This document shows positions 50,937 through 60,915 of a DNA stretch of 64,000 nt, in pieces. The translations under genes were made by a program, and so were the position numbers. The notes below the pieces were generated by a model. The model did not search any database. It saw nothing but the letters and a program-made list of their open reading frames with translations, and was not told the origin of the DNA. The stretch covers positions 1 through 64,000 of the forward strand of contig NZ_QFQZ01000004.1 in assembly GCF_003243465.1 (NCBI RefSeq). The letters run 5' to 3'. The DNA comes from Caulobacter segnis. GTDB taxonomy: Bacteria; Pseudomonadota; Alphaproteobacteria; Caulobacterales; Caulobacteraceae. The stretch's first letter is position 1. Each line of letters begins with the position of its first letter.

Positions 50937-52526
50937 GTGCCCGCCGCCCCCGACTATCCGTCCGCTCCCGATCTCGTCGCCCCCAAGCGCGCCCTGCTGT
51001 CGGTCTCCGACAAGACCGGCCTGGTCGAGGCGGCCAAGACCCTGCACGAGGCCGGCGTGGAGCTGGTCTCCACCGGCGGCACCAAGGCCGCGATCGCCGC
51101 CGCCGGGATCCCCGTGAAGGACGTCTCGGATCTGACCGGCTTCCCCGAGATGATGGACGGCCGGGTGAAAACCCTGCACCCGGTGGTGCACGGCGGGCTT
51201 CTCGGCGTCCGTGATGCGGCCGATCACGCCAAGGCCATGGCCGACCACGGCATCGGCGGCATCGATATCCTGTATGTGAACCTCTATCCGTTCGAGGCGA
51301 CCGTCGCGAAGGGCGGCAGCTACGCCGAATGCGTCGAGAACATCGACATCGGCGGCCCGGCCATGATCCGCTCGGCGGCCAAGAACCACGGCTATGTCGC
51401 CGTCTGCACCGATCCGGCCGACCTCGCCGAAGTGCTGGAAGCGCTGAAGGCCGGCGGGACGACGCTGGCCCTGCGCCAGACCCTGGCGGCCCGCGCCTAC
51501 GCCCGCACGGCGGCCTATGACGCGGCGATCTCGGCCTGGTTCGCCCAGGCGCTGGGCCAGGACTTCCCGGCCCGCAAGTCGATCGCCGGCGCGCTTCGCC
51601 AGACCATGCGCTACGGCGAAAACCCGCACCAGAAGGCGGCCTTCTACACCTTCCCGAACCCGCGTCCGGGCGTGGCCACGGCCAAGCAGCTGCAGGGCAA
51701 GGAGCTCAGCTACAACAATATCAACGACACCGACGCGGCCTTCGAACTGATCGCCGAGTTCGACCCGGCCCAGGGCCCGGCGGTGGCGATCATCAAGCAC
51801 GCCAATCCCTGCGGCGTGGCCGTCGGCGCGACCCAGCGCGAGGCCTATGAGCGGGCGCTCGCCTGCGACCCGACCTCGGCCTTCGGCGGCATCGTGGCCG
51901 TCAACTCGCGCCTGACCCGCGAGGCGGCGGAAGCGATGGTCGAGATCTTCACCGAGGTCGTGATCGCCCCGGAGGCCGACGAGGACGCCGTGGCCGTCTT
52001 CGCCGCCAAGAAGAACCTGCGCCTCTTGGTCACCGGCGGCCTGCCCGACCCCCTGTCCACCGGCGACACCTTCAAGAGCGTGGCCGGCGGCTTCCTGGTG
52101 CAGTCGCGCGACGACGCGCGCATCAAGGCCTCGGACCTGAAGATCGTCACCAAGCGCCAGCCGACAGAGGAAGAAGTGCGTGACATGCTGTTCGCCTTCA
52201 CCGTCGGCAAGCACGTCAAGAGCAACGCCATCGTCTACGCCCGCGCCGGCCAGACCCTGGGTGTCGGCGCCGGCCAGATGAACCGCAAGGACTCGGCCCG
52301 GATCGCGGCCCTGCGGGCGGCGGACTTCGGCCTGGATTTGAAGGGTTGCGCTTGCGCCTCGGAAGCCTTCTTCCCGTTCGCGGACGGCCTGATCCAGGCC
52401 GCCGAGGCCGGGGCGACGGCGATCATCCAGCCGGGCGGCTCGATGCGCGACGGCGAGGTGATCGAGGCGGCCGACAAGCTGGGCCTGGCCATGGCCTTCA
52501 CCGGCGTGCGGGTGTTCAGGCACTAG
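50937..52526 (+). CDS. purH: Bifunctional AICAR formyltransferase / IMP cyclohydrolase
   Basis: A 529-residue enzyme for the last two steps of purine synthesis. The N-terminal IMP cyclohydrolase has RALLSVSDKTGLVE, STGGTKAAI and GRVKTLHPVVHGGLL. The C-terminal formyltransferase has LRYGENPHQ-type text (MRYGENPHQKAA), IKHANPCGVAVG and the final SDAFFPF-like ASEAFFPFADGL. It starts at GTG 50937, with CCTGGAG (50924-50930) as ribosome site. It uses ZMP as substrate, matching the riboswitch in its leader. Confidence 0.97.
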   Translation: MPAAPDYPSAPDLVAPKRALLSVSDKTGLVEAAKTLHEAGVELVSTGGTKAAIAAAGIPVKDVSDLTGFPEMMDGRVKTLHPVVHGGLLGVRDAADHAKAMADHGIGGIDILYVNLYPFEATVAKGGSYAECVENIDIGGPAMIRSAAKNHGYVAVCTDPADLAEVLEALKAGGTTLALRQTLAARAYARTAAYDAAISAWFAQALGQDFPARKSIAGALRQTMRYGENPHQKAAFYTFPNPRPGVATAKQLQGKELSYNNINDTDAAFELIAEFDPAQGPAVAIIKHANPCGVAVGATQREAYERALACDPTSAFGGIVAVNSRLTREAAEAMVEIFTEVVIAPEADEDAVAVFAAKKNLRLLVTGGLPDPLSTGDTFKSVAGGFLVQSRDDARIKASDLKIVTKRQPTEEEVRDMLFAFTVGKHVKSNAIVYARAGQTLGVGAGQMNRKDSARIAALRAADFGLDLKGCACASEAFFPFADGLIQAAEAGATAIIQPGGSMRDGEVIEAADKLGLAMAFTGVRVFRH

Positions 52527-52542
52527 TTCCTATGAGGTGAAG

Positions 52543-53295
52543 ATGGACGGCGCCGCCTGGGGCGAACAGATCGCCCGCCACTCCCGGGTGTTCAAGCCGG
52601 AGGGCCCCGGGCCCTTCCCGGTGGCGCTGATCCTGCACGGCTGTGGCGGCAAGACGCCGTTCCTCGAGGTCTATGCCCAGGTCGCCGTGGCGGCGGGCTG
52701 GGCCGCCGTGGTCGTCGACTCGTTCCTGCCGCGTGGCGTGTCGAGCCTCGACGCCAAGCTGACCGTCTGCACCGGCCTGCGGGTGCGGGGGCCGCAGCGG
52801 GCGGGCGACCTCTTCGCCATGCTGGCCTGGCTGGAGGGGCAGGCCTGGGCGGACGCCTCGCGGCTGTTCCTGGCGGGCTGGAGCCATGGCGGCTGGACGA
52901 TTATGGACGCCTATGCGCTGGGCGGCCGGGCGGCGGCGATCACCCGCGTGTCCGACGCCGATCCGGCGCGGCTGCGGGCGGCGGTGAAGGGCGCGCTGCT
53001 GGTCTATCCCTATGCCGGCTATCCGGCCCTGACGACGCGCCAAGGCTGGGGCGAGGGGGCACCGCCGGTCTGGTCGGTGCTGGCTGGCAAGGACCAGGTG
53101 GTCGGCTGGCGGGCGCCCAAGCTGGCCCTGGATCGCCTGACGCGCGACGGCCTCAGCGTCGACCAGATGTTCCTGCCGGACGCCACCCACGCTTTCGACG
53201 ACGACAAGGCCAACGATCCCCGAGCGCGCTATCGGCCGGACCTGTTCGCCCAGGTCCAGGCCTATTTCACACAGGCCTTGAAGGCTTGCGCCTAG
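52543..53295 (+). CDS. Dienelactone hydrolase-like alpha/beta hydrolase
   Basis: A 250-residue cytoplasmic hydrolase. The nucleophile serine is in GWSHGGWTI, the acid in AGKDQVVGW and the histidine in DATHAFDD, the order and spacing of dienelactone hydrolases; LILHGCGG forms the oxyanion loop. The natural substrate is unknown. A GTG (52537) and an ATG (52543) are both in frame; the ATG is chosen because GAGG lies 5 bases before it. It follows purH by 16 bases and its stop overlaps that of the convergent DUF418 gene. Confidence 0.85.
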   Translation: MDGAAWGEQIARHSRVFKPEGPGPFPVALILHGCGGKTPFLEVYAQVAVAAGWAAVVVDSFLPRGVSSLDAKLTVCTGLRVRGPQRAGDLFAMLAWLEGQAWADASRLFLAGWSHGGWTIMDAYALGGRAAAITRVSDADPARLRAAVKGALLVYPYAGYPALTTRQGWGEGAPPVWSVLAGKDQVVGWRAPKLALDRLTRDGLSVDQMFLPDATHAFDDDKANDPRARYRPDLFAQVQAYFTQALKACA

Positions 53296-54491
53296 GCGAT
53301 GGCCGCTGAGACGCGCTTGCGGAGCGGGCTCGGGCCCCGGTAAAGCCGCCGCCAGACCCACTCCAACGGTCCCATCTCGAAGCGGTCCAGCCACCAGCGC
53401 GACCACAGGATCTGCGCGATCCAGATGGCGACCGTGATCGCCGCCAACCCCGGCCGATCGACCTCGCCATGCAGGCCAAGGCCTCGCCCGCCATAGAAGA
53501 TCGCGGTCATGATCACCGACTGGGCCAGATAGTTCGTGAAGGCCATCTGGCCGACCGGGGCCAGGGCGCGTGGGATCGCCGACCACGGCGTCGACCGCGT
53601 GGCGAACACCATCAGGGCGACATAGGCCAGGGTCGTCGGCGGGGCGAGCGCCCACTGGACGCCGACGGCGACCATGCCCAGCCCCCTCGGCAAGCCCATC
53701 ACCGCCTCGGCGACGAAAAGACCGCCGACCAGGAGCGATGCGAGCACGCCCCCGACCAGCAGACGGCGATAGACGCGACCGGAGGCCTCGCCGGTCAGCA
53801 CGCCGGCCTTGAAGGCGCCCAGGCCGAGCATCATCAGCGCCGAGGTCATCACGAAGATGATCGGCTCGGCGGGCAGGAAGGCCAGGCGGTCCTTGGCGTT
53901 CTGGACCAGCGACTGCAGGAAGTCCCCGCCATAAGCGGCCTCGGCCGCCTTGGCCTTGGCCAGCATCTTGGCCGTCTCCAGGGCCTGCTGGTCGGCGGCC
54001 TGTGGTGTGAAGGCCGCGAAGCTCAAGCCCACCAGCGACAGCAGGCTGAAGACGATCCAGATCGTCAGGCCTGTCCGGATCAGCTTTCGGGCCGGCCAGG
54101 ATCGGACGAATAGGACCACGAAGCCGGCCAGGGCGTAGCTCAGCAGGACGTCGCCGTACCAGATCAGAAAGCCGTGCAGCAGGCCGAAGACCACCATCCA
54201 GAGGAGGCGCCGGCGCAGGATCGCGCCGCGATCCTTGTCCGACCGTTCGCCGCCCACCAGGAAGATCGACACGCCGAACAGCATGGCGAACAGGGTCACG
54301 AACTTGCGCTGGAACAGCCACTGGGTGACGACCCAGACCGACAGGGTCGCCGGGCCGGTACCGTGCGGCCAGTGGCTGGCCGATTCAGCGACGACCGGCG
54401 GGACGGCGAAGTCCGGCGCGTTGCACAGCAGAATGCCCAGCACGCCCAGACCGCGCAGGGCGTCGAGAAGAACGATCCTATCCTTGTTCAT
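53292..54491 (-). CDS. DUF418 (YeiB-like) integral membrane protein
   Basis: A 399-residue protein with about ten hydrophobic helices. DUF418 signs are RIVLLDALRGLGVLGILLCNAPDFA at the start, FVTLFAMLFGVSIFLVG, GLLHGFLIWYGDVLLSYALAGFVVL, and late PVGQMAFTNYLAQSVIMTAIFYG and WLDRFEMGPLEWVWRRL at the end. The LxALRG-GI beginning is shared with acyltransferase-like membrane proteins. The function is unknown; a role in modifying or exporting lipids or small molecules is possible. The start is ATG 54491. Confidence 0.92.
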   Translation of the reverse strand: MNKDRIVLLDALRGLGVLGILLCNAPDFAVPPVVAESASHWPHGTGPATLSVWVVTQWLFQRKFVTLFAMLFGVSIFLVGGERSDKDRGAILRRRLLWMVVFGLLHGFLIWYGDVLLSYALAGFVVLFVRSWPARKLIRTGLTIWIVFSLLSLVGLSFAAFTPQAADQQALETAKMLAKAKAAEAAYGGDFLQSLVQNAKDRLAFLPAEPIIFVMTSALMMLGLGAFKAGVLTGEASGRVYRRLLVGGVLASLLVGGLFVAEAVMGLPRGLGMVAVGVQWALAPPTTLAYVALMVFATRSTPWSAIPRALAPVGQMAFTNYLAQSVIMTAIFYGGRGLGLHGEVDRPGLAAITVAIWIAQILWSRWWLDRFEMGPLEWVWRRLYRGPSPLRKRVSAAIA

Positions 54492-54555
54492 GACCACCCC
54501 ACGACGCCCCACGCCGCGAGCCTGCCTCGCCGCGGCGTGGAGCGCAACCATGGGA

Positions 54556-57500
54556 CTAGGCCGCGGACAGCTCGCGCAGGGCCGCGTTGGCGATCGTCAG
54601 CTTGGCGAAGGTCCAGCCGCCGCCGGCTTGCTCGATCTCCTCGATCGTGCGCTTGACCGTCCGGGGCAGGTCGCCCCGCAGGGCGGCCCAGGAGTTGATC
54701 GCCGCCTTGGCCCCCGCCTCGTCCTCGCCGGCCTGGGCGTTGGCGGCGAACTTCAGCACCGACTGGGTGATGCCGGTCTGCTCGCTCAGCATGTCCTCGA
54801 TCAGGCGACGGACCGCCAGGCGCTCGAAGCTGTCGCCGCCGACGAAGGCGCCGGCCGCCGCCCGCAGGCGGTCGAAGCCGAACGCCGCGCCGACCTGATG
54901 GTACAGGCGAGCGACATTCTCGACGCGCCAGCTGGAGGCGTTGGACAGATCCACGAGATCGGCGGCCGTGGTCAGCGGCTGCAGCGCCGCGACGGCCTGG
55001 GCCAGGGCTTCGGGCGCGCCGTCGGCGATATAGGCCTTGGCGCGCTTGGCGACGGCCTTCTGCTCGAAGGGCGACAGGATGGACGGGGTCTGGCCGCGCA
55101 GCACGGCGACCGAAGGGCCATAGGCCTCGACAAGCGCCTTGACGCCGGACTTGTCGCGGAAGGCCCGGCGCGCCAGCCAGAAGCTCAGGCTGCGCAGGGC
55201 GTAGGCCAGGGCCTTGTAGAGCGCGGTCTGGCCGTCGGCCGAGGCCTTGTTGTCGAGGGCGCCGACCTGGTCCCACAGGGCGTCGACGCCCAGGATTTCC
55301 CGGGCGGCCGTGAAGCCGACCACCACCGCGGCGATGTCCGAGCTGGCGGCGGCCTTCAGCCGGCTGGCGAAGGTCGGGCCGCACATGTTGACCATCTGGT
55401 TGCCGACCACCGTGGCGATGATCTCGCGCTTCAGGCGGTGCTTCTGCATGGCGTCGGCGTACTGGCCGAGCGCCTTGGGGAAGTAGCCCTCCAGCGTCGC
55501 CTCGAACCAGGGATCGTCCGGCGCCGAGGACGCGACGATCTCGTCGAACAGGTCGAGCTTGCCATAGGCCAGAAGCACCGCGAGCTCCGGACGGGTCATG
55601 CCCTTGCCGGCGGCCTTGCGCTCGAGCAGCGCCGTATTGGTCGGCAGGCCTTCGACCCGGCGGTCCAGGCGCCCGCGCTGTTCCAGGTCGACCATGTAGC
55701 GAATCTGGGCGTCGACCTCGGAGACGGCGTCGCTCTCCAGCAGGGTCAGGGCCAGGGTCTGGTCGTAATTGTGCTCCAGGACATGATGGGCCACGTCGTC
55801 GGTCATCGAGGCCAGCAGGGTGTTGCGATCCGGGCGGGTCAGCGCGCCCGAACGCTCCAGGATGCCGGTCAGGATCTTGATGTTGACCTCGTGGTCGGAG
55901 CTGTCGACCCCGGCCGAGTTGTCGATGGCGTCGGTGTTGATGTGGCCGCCGGCCTGGGCGAACTCGATGCGGCCCGCCTGGGTCAGGCCCAGGTTCGCGC
56001 CTTCACCGACCACCTTGACCCGCAGGTCCGCGCCGTTGATGCGGATGGCGTCGTTGGCCTTGTCGCCGGCGTCGGCGTTGCTTTCGCCCTTGGCCTTCAC
56101 ATAGGTGCCGATGCCGCCGAGATAGAGCAGCTCGGCCCGCGCCTTAAGGATCGCCGTCATCAGCTCGGCCGGCGAGACGGTCTCGGCCTTCAGGTCCAGC
56201 ATGGCGCGGACCTCGGGCGACAGCGGGATGCTCTTCAGGCTGCGCGCGAAGACGCCGCCGCCCTGGGAGATCTTGGACTTGTCGTAATCCTCCCACGACG
56301 AGCGCGGCAGCTTGAACATGCGGTCGCGTTCTTCCCACGACACCGCGGGGTCGGGGTTCGGGTCCAGGAAGATATGGCGGTGGTCGAAGGCGGCCAGCAG
56401 CTTGGTCTGCTTGGACAGCAGCATGCCGTTGCCGAACACGTCGCCGGACATGTCGCCGACGCCGACGGCGGTGAAGGTCTCGGTCTGGATGTCCTTGCCC
56501 AGCTCACGGAAGTGGCGCTTGACCGCTTCCCAGGCGCCGCGGGCGGTGATGCCCATGACCTTGTGGTCGTAGCCGACCGAACCGCCCGAGGCGAAGGCGT
56601 CGCCCAGCCAGAAGCCGTAGTCCTCGGCCACGCCGTTGGCGATGTCGGAGAAGGTCGCCGTGCCCTTGTCGGCCGCCACGACCAGATAGGGGTCGTGGCC
56701 GTCGTGGACCACCACCGAGCGGGGCGGCACGACCTCGTTGTCGGCGTCGATGTTATCGGTCAGGTCCAGCAGGCCCGACAGGAAGGTCTTGTAGGCGCGG
56801 ATCGCCTCGGCCTGGATGGCGTCGCGATCGCCGCCGCGCGGCAACTGCTTGGGATAGAAGCCGCCCTTCGAGCCGACCGGCACGATCACGGCGTTCTTGA
56901 CCTGCTGGGCCTTCACCAGGCCCAGCACCTCGGTGCGGAAGTCGTCGCGGCGGTCGGACCACCGCAGGCCGCCGCGCGCCACCGGACCAAAGCGCAGGTG
57001 CACGCCCTCGACATGCGGGGCGGAGACGTAGATTTCGCGGAACGGCTTGGGCGCGGGCAGGTCTTCCAGCTCGCGCGAGGCGATCTTGAAGCTGATGTAG
57101 GGCTTGGGCGCGCCGTTGGCGGCGGGCTGGTAGAAGTTCGTCCGCTGGATGGCGCCGACGAGGGCGGCCAGGCGACGCAGAACGCGGTCGGCGTCCAGGC
57201 TTTCGACGGCCTGCAGCGCCTCGACGATCTTGGCCTCGACGGCCTTGGCCTGGGCGATGCGTCCCTTGAGGTCGCCCGGGATCGCCGGATCGAACTTGGC
57301 CCGGAAGAGGTCGAGGATCAGGCGGGTGACGGCCGGGTGGTCGCGCAGCGCGGCTTCCTGCACCTGCTGGCTGGGATCAAGGCCCGATTGCTGGCGATAG
57401 CGGGCGAGGGCGCGGATCAGCGCCGCTTCGCGCCAGCTGATGGCCAGCTCGAGCACGATGCGGTTGAAGCCGTCGTTCTCGGCGAGGCCCGTCCAGATCG

Positions 57501-59376
57501 CGATGAAGGCTTCCTCGAAGACCTGGCGAATCTCGTCGAACACGATGTGCTCGCCGGCGGGGTCGTCGAGCACGAACTCGTGGACCCAGACCGAGCGAGG
57601 ACCATCGGCCTCGTAGACGCTGAGACGGTGGCCGTCCTCGATCAGCGCCTTCAGGCCCATGCGCTCCAGGATCGGCAGCACTTCGGCGAGCGGGGCGGCG
57701 GCGCCGCGCAGATAAAGTTTGAAGCGGAAGGTGCGGGCGTCGTCATCGGCCCGGCGGAAGGCGCGCACGCGCGGCGGCGTGTCCGGCGACAGGGCCTCGA
57801 TCATGTCGATGTCCAGCAGCGCTTCCTGGGCGTCGTACTGGTCGCGATAGCCGGGAGGGAAGGCGCGGCCGTACTTGGCGAGCAGGGCGCGGACCCCGCC
57901 GGCCGGGGCGCCGCCCGCGCGGACCACGGCCTCGAACCGGTCTTCCCAAGTCAGGGCCGTGTCGGCGATGCGCGCCTCCACCCAGCCCAAATCAGGATCG
58001 GGGTGGTCGCCGGGCGTCACCTCGATGATGAACTGGGCGCGGGCCAGGGGGGCGTCCGAGATCTCCGGATAGTATTCCAGCACCTTGCCGTCATAGGCGT
58101 CGGCCAGGATCGCGCCGGCCCGCTCGCAGACCTCGGTGTCGAAGCGCTCGCGCGGGATATAGACCAGCACCGAGGCGAAGCGGTCGAACGGGTCCATGCG
58201 GGCGAACAGCCGCACGCGCGGCCGGTCGATCAGGTGCAGGACGCCCAGCGCCATGGACAACAGGGTGTCCTCGCTGGTCTGGAACAGTTCGTCGCGCGGC
58301 CAGGTCTCCAGGATGTTGCGCAGGCGCTTTTCGTTGTGGCTGCCCGGCGCCTTGGCGGCGCGCCGCATGATCCGGGCCACCCGGTGGCGGATCAGCGGCA
58401 CCTCGCTGGCGGGGGTCTCATAGGCCTCGGCGGTGAACAGGCCCACGAACCGGACCTCGCCCGACGGCTTGCCGTCCGGGCCGTAGCGGCGGACGCCGAC
58501 ATAATCCATGAAGCCGCGGCGGTGGACCCGCGAGCGCAGGTTGGACTTGGCGACCACGACGGGGGTGCCGGTCTCCAGCTGCCGGCGCAGCTGCGCGGAC
58601 AGGATCGCCGGTTCGTGAGTCCGCCGCAGCACCGCGCGCGTCGAGTCCTTCAGGACGCCAAGACCCGCCTCGGCCTCGTACAGGGGCTCTTCGGCCGCGT
58701 AGCCGCCGTCCGGCGAGCGCGGATATTCGTAGATGCGCGCGCCCAGGAAGACGAAGTTGTCGTCCTCCAGCCAGCGCAGGAAGGCTAGTTCCTCCTGGCG
58801 GCCCTCTTCGCTGGTGACGCCGTGCGTGGCCGACAGCTCGCCGATGGCGCGATGCATCAGCTCGCGCATCGCCTTGAAGTCGCCGACGGCGCGGCGAACG
58901 TCGAACAGGGTTTCGCGCACCTGCTCCTGAAGGAATTCCGCGCGGTCCTCGCCGACGGGGTCCAGGTGGACCTGGATCAGCGAGCGAGCGACGCCGTCGA
59001 TCTCGACGACGGGGTGGAACATGGCGCGGACGCGGAAGCCGCTCTCGGTGATCTCGCCCATGACGCTATCGACCAGGAAGGGACGGTCGAGCTGGACGAT
59101 CTCGAGCAGGTCGCGCCCGGTGGCGCCCTCCACCGCGGACCGAAGCCTGACGGCGGGCTGCTCCCCGGTGACGCCGACCGCGAAATCCCAGAACTCGACC
59201 AGGGAAGCGGCGGCCGCCGTCGCCGACAGCACGGGCGCATCCTCGACAGCCCAGTCCGCATCGACCTGCGCCAGATAGTCGCGCTCGGCCAGGGAGAGTT
59301 CCTGGACCGACTTCCCCCGCTTCTGGGCGTAGGCGGCGGCGAGGCTATGGTTTGGGTCGATCTTCACGCCGTTCAT
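54556..59376 (-). CDS. gdhZ: Large NAD-dependent glutamate dehydrogenase (GdhZ/L_180 type)
   Basis: A 1606-residue enzyme converting glutamate to 2-oxoglutarate and ammonia with NAD. The N-terminal region (residues 1 to about 700) carries ACT-like regulatory text, and the catalytic Glu/Leu/Val dehydrogenase part lies at about 740-1260: GPVARGGLRWSDRRDDFRTEVLGLVKAQQVKNAVIVPVGSKGG, GIGTYVKAKGE and GDMSGDVFGNGMLLS are diagnostic. In Caulobacter crescentus GdhZ also controls FtsZ ring disassembly, linking nutrient state to division; this is established there and inferred here. A GAGGAAG site lies 5 bases before the ATG. An AAAAATTTTT run sits just upstream. Confidence 0.96.
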   Translation of the reverse strand: MNGVKIDPNHSLAAAYAQKRGKSVQELSLAERDYLAQVDADWAVEDAPVLSATAAAASLVEFWDFAVGVTGEQPAVRLRSAVEGATGRDLLEIVQLDRPFLVDSVMGEITESGFRVRAMFHPVVEIDGVARSLIQVHLDPVGEDRAEFLQEQVRETLFDVRRAVGDFKAMRELMHRAIGELSATHGVTSEEGRQEELAFLRWLEDDNFVFLGARIYEYPRSPDGGYAAEEPLYEAEAGLGVLKDSTRAVLRRTHEPAILSAQLRRQLETGTPVVVAKSNLRSRVHRRGFMDYVGVRRYGPDGKPSGEVRFVGLFTAEAYETPASEVPLIRHRVARIMRRAAKAPGSHNEKRLRNILETWPRDELFQTSEDTLLSMALGVLHLIDRPRVRLFARMDPFDRFASVLVYIPRERFDTEVCERAGAILADAYDGKVLEYYPEISDAPLARAQFIIEVTPGDHPDPDLGWVEARIADTALTWEDRFEAVVRAGGAPAGGVRALLAKYGRAFPPGYRDQYDAQEALLDIDMIEALSPDTPPRVRAFRRADDDARTFRFKLYLRGAAAPLAEVLPILERMGLKALIEDGHRLSVYEADGPRSVWVHEFVLDDPAGEHIVFDEIRQVFEEAFIAIWTGLAENDGFNRIVLELAISWREAALIRALARYRQQSGLDPSQQVQEAALRDHPAVTRLILDLFRAKFDPAIPGDLKGRIAQAKAVEAKIVEALQAVESLDADRVLRRLAALVGAIQRTNFYQPAANGAPKPYISFKIASRELEDLPAPKPFREIYVSAPHVEGVHLRFGPVARGGLRWSDRRDDFRTEVLGLVKAQQVKNAVIVPVGSKGGFYPKQLPRGGDRDAIQAEAIRAYKTFLSGLLDLTDNIDADNEVVPPRSVVVHDGHDPYLVVAADKGTATFSDIANGVAEDYGFWLGDAFASGGSVGYDHKVMGITARGAWEAVKRHFRELGKDIQTETFTAVGVGDMSGDVFGNGMLLSKQTKLLAAFDHRHIFLDPNPDPAVSWEERDRMFKLPRSSWEDYDKSKISQGGGVFARSLKSIPLSPEVRAMLDLKAETVSPAELMTAILKARAELLYLGGIGTYVKAKGESNADAGDKANDAIRINGADLRVKVVGEGANLGLTQAGRIEFAQAGGHINTDAIDNSAGVDSSDHEVNIKILTGILERSGALTRPDRNTLLASMTDDVAHHVLEHNYDQTLALTLLESDAVSEVDAQIRYMVDLEQRGRLDRRVEGLPTNTALLERKAAGKGMTRPELAVLLAYGKLDLFDEIVASSAPDDPWFEATLEGYFPKALGQYADAMQKHRLKREIIATVVGNQMVNMCGPTFASRLKAAASSDIAAVVVGFTAAREILGVDALWDQVGALDNKASADGQTALYKALAYALRSLSFWLARRAFRDKSGVKALVEAYGPSVAVLRGQTPSILSPFEQKAVAKRAKAYIADGAPEALAQAVAALQPLTTAADLVDLSNASSWRVENVARLYHQVGAAFGFDRLRAAAGAFVGGDSFERLAVRRLIEDMLSEQTGITQSVLKFAANAQAGEDEAGAKAAINSWAALRGDLPRTVKRTIEEIEQAGGGWTFAKLTIANAALRELSAA

Positions 59377-59735
59377 GCCGCTTCCTCAAAAATTTTTCCG
59401 ACATACCTACCGTGGAAAGGTAAAAACTCAACGCATATGCGGAGAAGAAGCCACCTTTTGCTCTCGCGGTCCGCCAAGCCCTCGTGGCGCGGCGAGGTGC
59501 TTAAAGCCTAGCGCCGGAGCGAAAGCTTGTCGTTAACGGCTGTGTGAAAACGGCTGCGTGAAAAACGGAAGCGCCGCCGGCTGGGGGAAAGCCGGCGGCG
59601 CGGGCCCGCTTGGGGAAGGCGGGCGTTTTCCGCTTGGACGACGACGGCCTTGCCTGTCGCGGTCTGCGGGATCCGGGTGGGGGATGCCGGACAGGATTAA
59701 GATAGGAACCCATCCGGCCAGTTTAAGGGGCGCGG
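59377..59735. other. Intergenic region upstream of gdhZ
   Basis: This 359-base stretch between gdhZ and the permease gene (both minus strand) holds the gdhZ promoter and leader. Visible items are an A5T5 run next to the gdhZ ribosome site, a small inverted repeat TACCT/AGGTA (59404-59422), and the permease terminator at 59571-59601. I see no gene, and the open frames across it lack homology and ribosome sites. Confidence 0.55.
59550..59601 (-). terminator. Rho-independent terminator after the PerM/AI-2E gene
   Basis: A perfect 11-base stem, GCGCCGCCGGC (59571-59581) with GCCGGCGGCGC (59591-59601), and a 9-base loop reading TTTCCCCCA on the minus strand. Downstream on that strand come TTCCGTTTTTC. 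It lies about 135 bases after the permease stop. Confidence 0.8.
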
Positions 59736-60821
59736 CTACTTCTTTCGCGCGGGCTTGGCGGCGTCCAGGCGATCGCCCTGCGGGTCGCCGTCCTCGGACA
59801 GCAGGATCGCGATCCAGCGGGATCCGTCGAACTGCGCCAGGATCAGCATCACGGCGACGGTCAGCGGCGTCGACAGGAACATCCCCGGCACGCCCCAAAG
59901 AGCGCCCCAGACCGCCAGGGACAGCAGCACGACTGTGGGGTCCATGTTCAGGCTGTCGCCCTGCATGCGCGGCAGGATGACGTTTCCGACCACGAAGAAG
60001 ATGGCCTGCAGCGCCACGAAGAGGATGATCGCCGGCCAGAAGCTTTCGGGGAACTGCACCAGGGCGAACAGCGGCGGCATGAAGCAGCCGATCGCGCCGC
60101 CCAGGATCGGGATGTAGGCGGCCAGGAAGATCAGGAAGGCCCAGAAGAAGGCGTTGTCCAGCCGCACCAGCATCATCACCACCCAGGCGGCCACCGCGAT
60201 CATCAGGCCGGTGACGGTCTGGATCCACAGGTACTGCTCCACCCCGTCCCGGATCCGCTGGAACAGCTTCATGTTCCGCTCGCGCGTGGCGTGCTGCGGA
60301 AACAGGGCGACGATCTTGCGGGCGAAGCCGCGCCGGGAGGCGATGATGAAGCCCAGATAGATCAGCACCAGCACGGCGCTGGAAGCGAAGTTCCCGAACG
60401 ACTGGGCGGCCTGGCCGATATAGCGCTGCGGGTTCAGCTCGTTGATCAGGCCGCCGATGGTCGGCGCGACGTGGATGCCGACGGCGTGGGCCAGCTTGGC
60501 GATGATGTCGTTCAGGCGCGGCGCGTAATCCTTCAGCTGGTCGAAGAAGCCCCGTCCGTTCTCGATGACCACCCAGAACGACACCCCGAAGAGCAGGATC
60601 GAGATGACGAGGGCGGTCGGCAGCGCGGCGCGGGCGGGGAAGCCTGGAACGCGGGCCATCAGCACCCGGGCGAAGCTGTCGACCATCACCGCCAGGAACA
60701 CCGCCAGCGCCAGGGGCGTGAGGATGTCCTGCATCCAGTACAGCGCCGCGCCGCCGGCGATCACGGCCAGGAGCACCACGGCGTTGCGGGTGGTGGAGGG
60801 AGGCGAGGCGGAGGTGGGCAT
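59736..60821 (-). CDS. AI-2E / PerM family permease
   Basis: A 361-residue membrane protein with about eight hydrophobic helices. Family marks: LTPLALAVFLAVMVDSFARVL near the start, a central cytoplasmic helix, QTVTGLMIAVAAWVVMML, FLIFLAAYIPILGGAIGCFMPPLFALV and NVILPRMQGDSLNMDPTVVLLSLAVWGALWGVPGMFLSTPLTV, which is nearly diagnostic. Members include E. coli PerM and TqsA (autoinducer-2 efflux), and Na+/H+ antiporters in some bacteria. The start at 60821 is an ATG 6 bases after the first possible (TTG) codon. Confidence 0.93.
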   Translation of the reverse strand: MPTSASPPSTTRNAVVLLAVIAGGAALYWMQDILTPLALAVFLAVMVDSFARVLMARVPGFPARAALPTALVISILLFGVSFWVVIENGRGFFDQLKDYAPRLNDIIAKLAHAVGIHVAPTIGGLINELNPQRYIGQAAQSFGNFASSAVLVLIYLGFIIASRRGFARKIVALFPQHATRERNMKLFQRIRDGVEQYLWIQTVTGLMIAVAAWVVMMLVRLDNAFFWAFLIFLAAYIPILGGAIGCFMPPLFALVQFPESFWPAIILFVALQAIFFVVGNVILPRMQGDSLNMDPTVVLLSLAVWGALWGVPGMFLSTPLTVAVMLILAQFDGSRWIAILLSEDGDPQGDRLDAAKPARKK

Positions 60822-60915
60822 CTTCAACGGCTCTTACGAAGCGGGGGCGACATTGCCTATCACGATTGGCGGGGCGCGAGGCCCCGGCTAGGGTCCGTGC
60901 GCAAGGAGATTACGC

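Noticed and set aside
54235..58788. A plus-strand open frame of about 1,500 codons antisense to gdhZ
   Set aside because: It crosses the DUF418 start and most of gdhZ, has no homology or ribosome site, and is a shadow of gdhZ codon periodicity.
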